From Sipunculus nudus (taxonomy: Eukaryota; Annelida; Sipuncula; Golfingiida; Sipunculidae), in contig CM049316.1 in assembly GCA_026874595.1 (NCBI GenBank), positions 55,685,676 through 55,749,675 of the forward strand: a stretch of 64,000 nt of DNA, given 5' to 3'. Shown in pieces: positions 1 through 13,400 of the stretch; the first letter of the stretch is position 1, and every line of letters starts with the position of its first letter. The notes under the pieces are model-generated. The model was not told the origin of the DNA, ran no database searches, and saw only the letters and a list, made by a program, of their open reading frames with translations. Both the position numbers and the translations under genes were made by a program.

Positions 1-1470
1 AGCAGGTACTGGCTGCCTGTCTGACAGAAGAGGCTGGATGACCAAGATATTTCTTAACTGCTGTTAAAGAAGACAGTAGCTGGTTTTCAAACTCTTTTTC
101 GGGCAGTTTCTGAAATCATAAATGCATATATTAAAACTGAGTACAAGCTGTCTGTGAGGTTTTACTGAGACAGTACAGGCTATCTGTGAGGTTTAACTGA
201 GACAGTACAGGCTACCTTTGAGGTTTTACTGAGAGAGTACAGGCTATCTGTTAGATTTTACTGAGACACTAGAGGCTATCTGTCAGGTTTTACTGAGACT
301 TAACTATTTTCCTTTGAGGCGAAGTTGAAAAGCAAACCTAGGACAATATTTGTCAACCAGTAACTTCCTCCTTTAAGGAATCTGTTTTCCCTAAACGTGC
401 TCAAGTCTAGTCATAGTCAGCCCTGTGACACTGCCAGCATCAGAGTGCCTTTACATCTTGCATGAAGGACAGCACTATGAGGATTCAAATATTTTGTCAC
501 TTTTTACAATACCTCATGCCCTAAAAGTATGCTGTCATTTGAAATATACCAGACTAATTTTTAAGTATACTTTTTAACAAAACATACTGTGTGCAAGAAA
601 AATTTGGTTTTGACTCAGCATATTGGTAAATCCCTCTGCATGTTTGTTGAATTTCTTACCACATGAATACAAGCATAGCTCGCATGGGTACCTGGATGAC
701 AGCCAACATGTATCCAGTATAGGAAGTTACACGTAATCTTAGTGTGGTTTGTGAATTCACATGTATTCTTTGTGTTAAATCAAAGATTACTCCTGTTTAC
801 CACAAAATTAATGCAACAGGTAGATAACTGTTGTGGTACATTCCCACGATCGCCCGTATGGCTTGTATCACAGCTCAAGTTAGGCTTACCAGGCCGATAT
901 AAATGCCAACTGAGTCATGTATTCATGGTTAATCTAGTTATTAAAGAGAACTTACTCGGGTTAGAGTATTAAACAGACCAAGGAGTGACTCTGCTTCATA
1001 ATCAGCCAGTAACTTTGTTTGATGATCAGAGGAGCTGGCTTTCTCTTGCTCCTGTAATTAACATTTTATCACTTGCTTTACAAACATAAAGGTTATAATG
1101 TAATCAAAAGGTTTTGTATAAACAGAAATCAGCAAGCACATAATCATACAGAGTCTACAAATAACAACAATGAATTTATTATTTGTTCTATATTTATTAT
1201 TTAGCACTTGAGACTGATACTATATATTATAAAATGATATTGTTCTAAACTGATATCATTTACAAGATGCATATGAAATATAATTGAAATGTTTCTTTTA
1301 TCTTTATTAAAGAGTAATTAAAAGGAAGGAGGGCAGTCTGAACCAAATAGCAAGTGCTGTCATTTTTGTGATACTCTTAAAAACTTATAAAGGAAGAATT
1401 ATCCATTAAATCTAAGGTTACAGAAATGACTATGTTCAGTAATTATCACTGCCTACTATAGAAACTAAAA
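1..1470. repeat. 32-bp minisatellite followed by dispersed-repeat sequence
   Basis: From 136 to about 298 there are five copies of a 32-bp unit around GAGACAGTACAGGCTATCTG. The copies begin near 136, 164, 196, 228 and 260; the first is 28 bp. From about 420 to 960 the sequence resembles the dispersed repeat at 28340-28950 (shared blocks around TCAGAGTGCC and the TTTACCACAA...ATTAATGCAACA segment). I see no exon in the rest. Confidence 0.6.
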
Positions 1471-1479
1471 TCAACATAC

Positions 1480-4400
1480 AGCTGATGGATATTTGGTGAC
1501 TACTACCTCTGCTTCTTCTGTTTCTTCCTCTGGTTGTGCATGGTCTTTGGTTGGGACCTCCTCATCTTTCAACATATCCCCATTATTAAGACACTGTAAA
1601 ACCTCACTCAACGACCTCAGGGCAGTCTGTAGAAATATTGTAAAATATATATGTATATATTTGCAGCATTCATGCGCTATTATTTCATAATTACATATCT
1701 CTGTCCCTTGCAACAGGAATGAAAGTAAAACAGGGCATCATTTATAGCATGGGCATGGCAAATATTATCTCTATTACCATGAAAGTTTTGTGTATGTATA
1801 TCCATGCATGCATAAATAAAGAATAAAAGAATGAAATCCAAAAGAATTAACAACCCTTAAATCATGAGGTAGCCACCTAAACCCTAGAACAAGAAATTAA
1901 AATGTAAGAATTAATATTTGATGCAAACAAATAATAAAATATCACATTATTTTGATATAAATAAATATCTGAATGGCTCAAGAACCCTTATAATAATGAC
2001 CATAATAAAAAAGAACACTTTGTATCACTAATTTTTATTTAAACATTTCTGAAAATACTCATATTTTGCATTTTGAAAATACTTAAAATTTGATCAGAAT
2101 GAATTTTTTTTTCTTTGTTTAGGAACACTTAAGCATTCAACAGTACATTACGATAGTCTATAAAAGTAGAGTGTACCACATAACTCACCTGAGTGTCACA
2201 CCTGTCTAGGTATGATGAGTAGACTCTGACAGCTTCGTCTCTTATACAGAGTTGATCATGTGAGGCCAGGCTAAACACAACATGGTGTACATCTGTTTGC
2301 ATGGCAGCAGGTAGCGGCATAATGTCAACCTGGTCATGGGATATAAAATTTACTGTTTATACTTATAATGTGAGCTGAATGACTAATTTCACTGTGGAAA
2401 ATGGATAGTCGAAAGTTTATGCTATTTCTACATGAAAATGTGAAATCTATATTATGCTGTCAAATATAGTTCACAAAGAAATTATGGCAGTGGCACAGTT
2501 CATATCTGAAAAGAATACATTGCTGCTGTACTGGTGGATTTATCTTAACATTTTTATTCTACTCTGGACAGTCCATCCAGGAGAAGTCCATCAGTGTTTT
2601 TTATTATTAGTGATTCATGTGCTTTGCTTCACAACACACAGGTCAGCTAATATGCAGACAGGTTGACTACCATAGACATATGAACAATCTATCGAAAAAA
2701 ATCTCTAGAAAATATAATCTCTAGAAAAATGGAGCTTACTGACTAGTTTATTTTTAAATCTACTTCCAATCAAGGCCTTGCTTACCTGACAGCAGCATGT
2801 ACAAATATGATATTTTGATTGAAAGTATTCTGAGCTAGAACTGTGAGCTAGAACTCTCATCTACCCTATTTTTATCCATTATTTACTTGTAAATAAGAAA
2901 ACCTTTCCAATAAAAAAAGCTTTCATATTAGAATATGGTGGTAAAAGTTCACCAATACGCCCTAAGTTCCATGCTTGTTGTGGAAAAAAACTGTAAATGC
3001 AAATATGTGCCCTTGAATCATTCAGGAACATGTGGATTGAAGTAATGTAAACAAGAACACTGCAAATTGTGCATAATACACCTGTTGCCTATTTTTGCCC
3101 TATTCATGTGTGAATTTGCTGAGACGGTAATTCAGGTGAGAAACTGTATTGGTTAATACTAGTGGTGTGCCAATTAATTGATGATTGGTTGTTCTCTTTC
3201 AAAATCGATTAAACTGATTGCATTTTTGCATAATCGATTAAAAATGATTAGGTATGCACATGCAAAGAATCTAATCCTGTAAGAGATATAGGAACACATC
3301 AAAAAGCTATCTTCAGACGGCAAGTCGACCTTGGATGCGGGTTGATTGATGGTTTCATTATAAATACAGATGTACATGTCAGACTATTTACTGGGGTCAA
3401 TATTTTAGGTACTAGTATATAGCAGATTTCAAGGTAATATAGAAAGTTCATAAAATAATCAATTCATAATCAATCATTGGTCATTTTTATTTTTCAATCA
3501 CTGAATATACTTTTAAAACAAATTCCTACCACTAGATAATACTCATCAGGAGTCAGATGAAAATCCATCAGATTTTTGGTAAGTCAGGGTGTTGCCACCA
3601 AAGTGTGGTGACCTCTAAGTTATCATTGCAACACAACAAATTAATTATTAAAGTACCCTTCTGACCTTTGACCTTATTAAGTATGCGTAGAGTTTGCTCA
3701 TAATTGAACTGGGGTGAGATAATCTATTGGTAAGTAGTTATGGTGAGTTTCATGAAAATCCATGAAAGCCCCAGTAAGTTATCGCAGTGATATTAAAAGT
3801 TAACTGACGAACGGACGGACAGACAGACGGTGGGTATATCACAATACGTCCAGTCATAGACAAGCATATAAAATTAGTCTCACAGAATGAAAGACAAATG
3901 AACCTATACAGTGAAAATCATGAATAAGACACAGTAAGTAGGTCTTACGTCTGTTCCTAGATCAGTCTCATCGTAACACCCTGTACCATTCACTGTCATC
4001 ACTGGACTGAACCTACAGATCACACTGCTTATTGCTGCAAGGAATGTGAAGTATATGACATTAGAATATAAACATATAGTTGTACAAGAGTGGGAACCGA
4101 CATACAGAATATAAACATATAGTTGTACAAGAGTGGGAACCGACATATAGAAAACAAACAGATTTACATAGATGAAACAATTTTAATATTACAGTGTAAC
4201 CTTGAAATTTTGACCGTCAATGGTACCTCGATTAAGTAAGCCCATTTTTTAAGTTGTCTTCTGGTTCTAAGCGAGGTCTGATATACAAAGCAACAGAGAA
4301 TGGGGACAGTGAAAAAAGGGTTGTTATTTTAAGGTGGTCTCTAGGTGAGGATTTACTTAATCAGTATTAATTCTACTATTACTATTAGACTTCTACTGTT

Positions 4401-7400
4401 AGATCTTTATGATAATTAAAATCAGCATAATGTAATGGTACAAAATGAAGAAAATATATAAACATTAAAACTATGAATTTTGAAACATTTGAAATAGAAA
4501 CCATTATCTATGATGATATATAACAGTCTGATTTTGCTGCATGTCTGAATGTGAGAGCACATGTTACACTACTGACCCATAATGGCACCATGTTTGGCCT
4601 GCCAAGTTGCTTCTCCATTCTGACACACCTGAAATTATTAAATCATACTTCAATATTGACTCTGTTTTTTAAATCTGTTTTCAAATAATAATTTTGTATC
4701 TTGCCTCAGAAATCAATACTGATGTGTATCAATACAGAAATACTGATAATTTTTTATACTTTAGATATATTTTCAGTGCAAAGACAAAGATGAAATAATG
4801 ATATTGATATGTTAATGTGTGCAAAGCATGATTTGAAGGAACAGGATCCATCATATTAATAAAAAAAACTAGATGTGTCGGAACGACACGAATGCCCCCA
4901 TCTGGGGCAAATTAGAAACATTTATTAAATTTTGTAAAATTTTTTAAGTTCAGGATCTGTCATATGGTCAAAAATAGGTCAACTGGGATGAAACGCGAAC
5001 TCGATCTGTAAGTGGTCATTATGCGCCCACAGACCAAACATTAGGCCAGTATCTGTATGCATTGCATTGCAAAACCCCCCATTCCCCTCCCCGTGAATGG
5101 TGGTTTTGTTTGTAAACAGATGTGAGCTTTTCTGTATTAATGAGAATATTCTCTGTTAGTATTCACACGCCAGAAGCTCCACTTACAAAATTTTCCCTGA
5201 GTAGGCCTATCATCACCCACTTCCGCCTCATTCTCGGTATCTAGGTCATGCCTCGTTTTGGTATAGCCACTTATTTGAGGGCGAAGAAGGAAGTATCGGG
5301 GGAGGGAGAGATGATTGTAATACAGAAAAGCTCACATCCGTTTACTAACAAAACCACCATTCACGGGGAGGGGAATGGGGGGTTTTATTACGTAAACATC
5401 GATGTGAGCGTTTTCTGTATTAATGAGAAGAAACAGATAAACCATAGGGAGGGAGATGAGGATGAAGAGAATGCGGTCAGCAAGTAGTAGAATTCACAGC
5501 AGAAGACGACGTCTGCAGGCAGGTAGCGGGCCGAACGTGAGTAGACGTCGAGGAAGCTGTGCAGGTGACGTTAACGATAGTGCCTGCGGCAACCACGGGA
5601 CCCATGGCATATAGGCCGGAGTCATGCAGGCGGACTTCCTGGAGGTAAAACTGGGTAAACGTGGAAGGGGACTTCCAGATACCCATTTTGACCAGCGCGG
5701 CAGGAGACACGCCAGAAAGGTTAGCGAAGGATGAGGCGATAGCCCTGACCTCATGAGCCGTGACATGGAAGGACTGTAGTTCAGCCGGACATAAAGAGTC
5801 ATGGGCGTTGATGATAGCAGCCTTGATCCAGTTACTGATAGTAATAGGACTTATTTCTTTATCGGCTGCACCCAATTTTGAAGAAATAAAAAGTTTCTTA
5901 CGGCCCCCCCGAAGTGATTTTGTAGCCTTAAGATAGTATCTTAAGGCCCGGACGCAATTCGTGGCGCCGAACCGGTACGGGCCGTTAGGCAGGGCAGGAA
6001 CATGCCATGAAATTGCGGGGTCATAGTCAGACTGCGATTTACGATAAAAGTCCGGAGGAAAGTGAAAGTCAGCTGACGAACCGTCAGCCGCAATTAGAGA
6101 AAATTTAGGATCGGCCAGGAGAGCATGAAACTCAGCTCGACGGCCAGAAGTGGCTAGCGCCAGGAGGAAGGCCGTCTTACGCGACAGATGGAGCAGGTGC
6201 GCGGAGCAGAGTGGCACATAAGGAGCGCCGCAGAGGTGCAGGGGTACCACGTCAAGGCGCCAAGGAGGAACTACGTACCGCGAGCGGGACGAACGAGCGC
6301 GGACCCCCTGGAGAAAATCTGAAACGACGGGATAAAGGAGAACCGAATCCCTACGGAGGGGACGAAGCAAGGAAAGAAGAGCCGCCCGATAGCCGCGAAT
6401 AGGGGGGAAGGATAAAAGTTTATCCTGTAATAAATGCAGCAGGAAATCAAGGAGCGACTGGACCGGCGGATCCAGTGGATCTATACGACGGGCCCATCGA
6501 GAGAAGATGACCCAGCGGGAGTCATACACACGGTCGGAAGATCGGCGACAGGGAGCCGCTGTAAGAGCTGCAACCAGCGTTGAAAACCCCTGATCTTTGA
6601 GCGATTGGACGACAGTAAGAAAGCGCTCAGAGGGTACAACTTAGCAGTGCGAGGGCGGAGTGGCAGATCGACCGACAGCGGCAGGAAAATGGGCGGACAG
6701 ACGAGAAACGAATGGCACCCAGGAAACCACAGTGCCGCTGGATGAAACGGGATGATCAGGATGAGGTCCGTGAGAGGCGCCGCCGAGAGACGCAGGAGTA
6801 ACCACGGGATCAGGGCTGGGGTCGGGAACCCGTACAAGAACCGGCTGGTCCAGGCGGACGGGTGCGTGTCCCGGAGAAGGACGCGAGGGCGACGTAGCCG
6901 TGGACCGGACGGAACGAGGGGGGGAGGGTTCAGGAATTCGAACAGGTCGAAATCCGGAGTCCCCCAAGCGCCGAAGATCCCCCGGAGAACCGGCGGAGGG
7001 AGAGAAACGGCGGTAAGGGTACCAAGATGATCCCGGGAAAGGGCGTCGGCGAGGACATTCACGGCGCCGCGGACATGACGAGCCTGAAGTGTAATACCGA
7101 GAGGGATACACAGATCGAACAGGTGATAAATTTCCCGCAGAAGAGAGGGTGAAAGAGTGCCGCCCTGCCTGTTGATATATGCAAGAACCGTCGTGTTGTC
7201 TGTCATGACCAAAACATGACTGTCGAGGAAGCGCGAAGACCAGCGTTCGAGCGCATGACGGACTGCTCTGAGCTCTAGAACATTGATATGAAGCAGACGC
7301 TCCCGAGGAGACCAGAGGCCGGAAATACGAAGATCGGCCAGGTGGGCACCCCAGCCCATCTGAGACGCGTCAGTAAAGATCGTAAAGGCAACGGTCTGCG

Positions 7401-10400
7401 TGAACGGAAGACCGCAAAGGAGAAAAGACAGCCAGAGCCAGGGGCGGAGGGCCCGCCAGGCCTGGTGGGCAGGCAGAATCACCGTACTCTGAGATGCCGA
7501 ACCAAGGAGACGCGTGGAGCGTAGGAGCGACTGCACCGGGCGGAGGAACAGGCGGCCCATAGGGACGAACGTGGCCGCCCAGTTGAGAGAACCGTGTAAG
7601 GAAGCCTCCAGATGGGAGCTGACACGACGAGCCGACAGAAGGGATCGGATCCGCCAGCGCAGACTGACCGTGAAGTTGAGCAGGAGAGATACATGACCGG
7701 CCTGAAAATCCAGGACCACGCCCAGAAACTGAATGGTCTGGGTAGGGACCAGATGAGACTTCTGGACATTGACCAGAAAGCCTAGATCGCGAAGAAGGGA
7801 AAGCACGAGGGCACGGTGGTGGAGAAGTAGATCGCGAGAAGGGGCGTGAACGAGCCAGTGGTCCAAGTATGGGAGGACTGATACCCGACTGACTGGAGGT
7901 AAGTGGTCACAGCATGAACAAGGATGGTAAAGATCCAGGGCGCATTATTGATCCCAAACGGGAGGGCTCTGAATTAAATCACGCAATAGCCGTAGGCGAA
8001 CCGAAGGTATGGCTGAGACACCGGGTGGATAGGTACATGGAAATACAAGTCTGTTAAATCGATCTTGACGCCCAGTCGCCCTGGCGGACGGGTTGGAGCA
8101 CAGCGGGAATATTGAACATTTGAAAATGGGGTGGTCGAATAAAGGCATTGAGGCGCTTCAGATCTATAATTGGGCGCCACTGGCTGTGTGGCTTGGAGTA
8201 ACAAACGGAAACGCCATGCGGGGCGGAAGGGTGAAAAAAGAAATTCGGAAACCAAAACGAATGGTGCTTAAAACTACTGGATGCGAGGTGACACGCCTCC
8301 AGGCCGGAAAACCGGTCTGAAGGCGGCCGCCTACCGGAGCTGAGTGTCATTTACGGCCGCGGACCCTCCAAGAGGATTTACAGCGAAAGGAGGAGGCCTG
8401 GCGAGACCCGGACCTCCAAGTAGACGGGCGGGCGGGAGCCACCGAGCAGCTAGCAGCCGGAGCCCGTACCGGAGCAGTACGGGAACGGTAAGGGCGAGAC
8501 GCCTGTGAGGTCGGAGGAGTTGCCGACAGGAGGCGGGCCTGACGATCTGAACGATCCAGGGCAGCCTCATATATGCGGGATAGATGACCCCCGAAGAGGA
8601 GAGATCCCGTGAACGGCTGAGTATATAGATCCGAGAGCTCCGCGGGTGACAGCGCCGGCTGGACGGAGCAAAGGGTGCGGAGACACCCGGCGCAGCGGAG
8701 CAGGATACAATCCTCCACCAGGCGCCAGGCCAAGTGTTGTAACTCGGCACATGCGTGAGCGGAAGCCTGCCATATATTATTTAATATGGCAGGATCCGGA
8801 GAAACAGACAACAGGCTGGTAACGGCCTGAAGGTCGTTAACAACGCAGGCGGGCAAGAGCCTCCATATCTGAGAGCTGTGGATACATGCGCCGCCGGGGA
8901 ATAAAGCAACCTACCATCAGAGAAGGGTTGATCAAGCCCCATTTCCGCCCGCATCGGTTCCGATGGAACAGCGGGAAAGGCGGGAGACAGGACGAGCCTG
9001 TCAAGGCAGGTCGTCCGATACGCAGTAGGGGACCACAAAGTACTGCCAGGCGGCACCGGCGACCCAGACAATGAGGATATAGCGCCGGTGACGGCCGCAT
9101 GATGATTGTCAAGCAGCCAAGGTGTCTCATCGGTAAATTCCATACAGACCTGAGGTCCAGAAGTCGGCGCCAAGAGCGTGGACGGGTTCAGGTAGAACCC
9201 GGCCAATGCGGAAGAGGCAGGCGGTAGCCTGAGGCGCTGGAAGGTCGGCCCGTCCGGGCGAGACTCCTGCATGGTGCCAGCCACCTGATCAAGTAGGTCA
9301 GACTTCATGGTGCGCCACGCCTGTCTCTGCGTGTTGAAAGCAGTCCACTGACCCGTACCGGCCGGAGGCGCTTGATCTGTAAATACAAGCGGAGAACGGA
9401 CGGACGTAGAATCAAGAGCTGACGAGGCTGCAGGAGCGGCCTGGACAAAGACGGGGTCCGTATCAGGAACTGCAGGGCGGGCGAGAGACTCGGACGGGAG
9501 GGGAACCGCATCAGCAGAAGGACGGTCCCTAAGGGGGCTGAGGGACAGACAGCTGGGAAGGGGGGATCAAGCAAGGGGGGGAGCACTTACCTGTGCTGGA
9601 GCCTGTGGGGAACGAGTGACCTCCATCTGAACGGGAAGCTGCGGGGACAACACAGGAGGATCGGACAAAGACACCTGCCCCTGAGCCGTGGCCGGGGGCG
9701 TGGACTCCGACGCAAGGTCGAAATCCGCCCTTAAGGATTCACAAAAACTGGAGAGACGGTGAATGAGGGGAACGGCAAGAGCCTTCTCGGGGGGCCTGGG
9801 TGGGGCAGGGGTCAGACGCTTCCTGGAGGGGCGGATAGAGCTCTAGCCGGAGCCCCAACAGGGGTCAGGAAGACAGAGCCCTGGGAGGGAGGGACAGGGC
9901 CTGGAAAGAGAAGGGGATCCGCAGAGGGGAAGCGTAATGCCACCCGACTAGACTCAGAAGGAGTGGCGCCCCCCCTGCTTCCCTGCCACCAGAGCCGAAG
10001 ACAGCGCAGGAGGGGGCACAATGGGATCAAGGGCAGTCGACCATGCATAAAGTCGAGCCCATTGAGAGGGCGGCCATGTATGACAATAATAACATGGGTC
10101 CGCCTCAACAAGGCACGTGCCCTCACTGGAGCGACAGCCGAGACAAGAGGGGTGTGTATCCCAGGAAGGTAGAGACGCTCCACAAGAGGAACAAGTCCGA
10201 GAGACTTCCATAGTGGCCAAGGGAAAATGAAAGCGTACTTACAATAAGTGAAGCAATGAGCATGGGAAAACCAACAGCGGACGGACGGGAGTAGCCCATC
10301 GACACGTCCGTCTAGCACAAACGCCAGAAGAATAAGTGGCTATACCAAAGCGAGGCATGACCTAGATACCGAGAATGAGGCGGAAGTGGGCGATGATAGG

Positions 10401-13400
10401 CCTACTCAGGGAAAATTTTGTAAGTGGAGCTTCTGGCGTGTGAATACTAACAGAGAATATTCTCATTAATACAGAAAACGCTCACATCGATGTTTACGTA
10501 ATAAAACTAGAATATTAGCAAAAGCTGACAATCAGTTATAAATTTAAATTGGAGAGGTATGTACCATGTTTCATAACAATCCACCAAATGCTTCCTGAGA
10601 AATAAGCTCCTAAGTTTTTTTCTATACTAAGCTCTGTGACCTTGAAAAGTAGGTCAAAATCACCCATCTTTGAACTTGACCAAGATTTTGTAATTATCAT
10701 GCAATAGCACTGAAGAAATGAAGTTCCTGTGTTGAATACCTTTGGAGATATCCTGCACAAAAGGCCAAAATTGAAAATCCGATAAAAATTCATTAAAAAA
10801 TCAGAAATTGTAGGTTGCTGCCACCAAAATTGTGCAGCACGCACAGACCATCATTCCAAATGACCATAGTAGGTTTTGTGAAAATCCACACAATGGTTCC
10901 TGAGATATAAACTTTTGAGTGTTTTTGTATAATCAGCTCTAAAACAAAGAAAAATAGGTCAAGGTCACCCATCTATGCACTTGACCAAGATTTTGTTGAT
11001 ATACAACTTCACTGATGCTATAAAATTCCAACGGGGAATCCTTATAGAGATATCCTGCTCACAAGGCCAAAATTGTAAATCCGATAAAAAATTGATTAAA
11101 AATCAGAAATTGCTGGTGGCGCCACCAAAATTGTGCAGCACGTACAGACCATTAGTCCCAATGACCATAGTAACTACTAAGTTTTGTGAAAATCCACACA
11201 ATGGTTCCTGAGATATTAGCTTCTCAGTGTTTTTCTATAATCAGCTCTAAAATGTAGAAAAATGGGTCAAGGTCACCCATCTTTGAATTTGACCGAGATT
11301 TTATCGATATACATCTTCACTGATGAAATAAAATTCCAACTGTGAATCCTTTTAGAGATATCCTGCTCACAAGGTAAAAGAAAACAGACACGTGACGGAC
11401 GGATGCCGGACGGACAGACAGCTTGGGTGATGACAATAGCCCATCAGCCTATGAGCTGAGGGCTAAAATCGGTTGTACATGTACAACTGTCGTGAAAATT
11501 TATATTTTTCATGAAATTTTCTATGTTTAGGAGCCGTAAAACAATCAAAAGTAGGTCAACCGGGACAAAACGCAAACACGATCTGTTAACTGGTCATTAT
11601 CTGCCCACACATAAAAATTAAGGGCGGTACCTGCAGACATTGCGGAAAAAAGTCCGTACATATGCATTTGTTATGAAAATTTCTATTTTTCATGAAAGTT
11701 TCTATGTTCAGGAGCAGTCAAATGGTCAAAAGTAGGTCAACTGGGACAAAACAAGAACTCGAACTGTAACTGGTCATTATCTGCCAACACACCAAAAATC
11801 AGGCCCATATCTGCAGGCATTGCGAAAAAAAGTCCGTACATGTGCACTTGTCGTGAAAATTTATAATTTATACTTTTTATGATATTTTCTATGTTAGGGC
11901 ACCATCAAACGGTCAAGAGTTGGTCAACTGGGACAAAACGTAAACTTGATCTGTAACTGGTCATTATCTGCCCACACACCAAAAATCAGGCCAATATCTG
12001 CAGGCATTGTGAAAAAAAGTCTGTACATGTGTATTTGTCATGAAAATTTCTATTTTTCATGAAATTTTCTAAGTTTAGGAGCTGTAAAACAGTCAAAAGT
12101 AGGTCAACCAAGATGAAACATGAACTCTAACTGTAACTGGTCATTATCTGCCCACACACCAAAAATTAGGCCGATATCTGTAGGCATTGCTAAAAAAAGT
12201 CCGTACAACTGTTTGATTTAGGAATGAGGGAAGGACGGAATGATGGACATGAGTTAAACTATATGCCCCGGCCACTTTGTAGCGGGGGAATAAAAATATT
12301 TTCTACACTTCTCAAGTAGAAGTTATACACGGCTGTCATCCCAGGTCTCATTTAAAAATTGAGACACCTGCTCTTGTTGGTCTGACTACACCTGTTCTGG
12401 CAAAGGGCCAAGATCCAGAACAACAAAGAGTGGTCATGCCCACACAAACTTGCCATACAAAGCTGAACCTGGGAGACCTTAAAAGGAGACCTGGGATGAC
12501 TGCAGTGTTTAACCTCTGCATGAGGAACATAAACTGTATGACAAACATGCATTTATGAAATACAGTTAACCCTTGAAATTATGACCACCAACAGGACCTC
12601 GATAAAGTGGTCGCATTTTCGAGGTGGTTGTTTCAGCGAGGTCTCACACAAAGAGCAAAAGAGAATCATGACTGTGAACAAATGGTCTTTATTTTGTTGT
12701 GGTCTCTAAACTGAGGTGTTCGTTAAGTGAGGTTTTATGGTGTGTACTTGTAAATCAAATCTGCAGAATTGCTCAAATATTTGCAAAAGCTTGTGGATAT
12801 TCTCTATTGTAAACAAAACTGATATGTTTTTAGAATATAAATTTAAAACATTTGATGTAATTTTCACTCTGCTGACCTCTTGGGAGAATTTGAATTCTCC
12901 CTTTTTGTATTTATTCAACAGATATTATGTTGAGAATGATTTTTCACACCCTCCCTCCACATTTATGACAACATATTGTTTTACCTTTGAAACTGACTGA
13001 TGTTAGGTTAAATTATCCTAAAATAAACATGAACTGAACCCAGAGTTGATTATACCTTTTAGCTTTAACCCATGAAAACTTCAAGTAAAAACAATTTAAA
13101 TTTTCATACATGTTTATAATTATGATCGACTCCTACTAAGGTTTCCTATTGTCAGTTAACACTGTAAGGTCATTTTTCAGGGCTGCTTGGCAGGGACTAC
13201 AGGGGTGAAGGATGACAAGAAACCAACTTACCTGGACTAGATCATGAAAAAGTTCTTGAATTCTTGATGTATTCAATTTACATAGGACAGTTTCAAGTTT
13301 CTTCACACAACTGCTTCTGATTGCTGACCACACATCTGTCACCATGTCCAGCAGTAACATCTGCAGGGGAAATATACACTATGAAATCCTCCTCCTCATG

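Larger units (their letters stand above)
5071..10507 (-). mobile_element. DIRS-like tyrosine-recombinase retrotransposon
   Basis: A 5.4-kb G+C-rich island in AT-rich DNA. It codes on the minus strand for a zinc-ribbon gag-like protein, a reverse transcriptase with RNase H, and a tyrosine recombinase, in that order. Inverted terminal repeats flank it (5113-5275 and 10331-10495). Next to the recombinase end lies an internal complementary region matching both outer ends. There is no DDE integrase and there are no direct LTRs. This is the DIRS architecture: RT plus YR, circular intermediate, no target duplication. Both outer ends read AAAAC, fused as a single copy inside the internal region. The gag and RT frames are broken, so this copy is probably not autonomous. 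It sits in an intron of the HEAT-like gene, inside an older tandem-repeat element. Confidence 0.88.

Noticed and set aside
2785..2832. Possible extra exon of the HEAT-like gene (donor GTAAG at 2784)
   Set aside because: No acceptor choice gives a length that keeps phase 0 between the exons at 3949-4034 and 2189-2329, which join directly in frame.
6211..7696. Plus-strand frames of 60-92 codons in the G+C-rich island
   Set aside because: They are antisense shadows of the DIRS RT-RNase H and recombinase frames.
12348..12552. Overlapping 66-codon minus-strand frames
   Set aside because: Two frames overlap almost entirely, neither fits the phase of the neighbouring gene, and the sequence sits between repeats.
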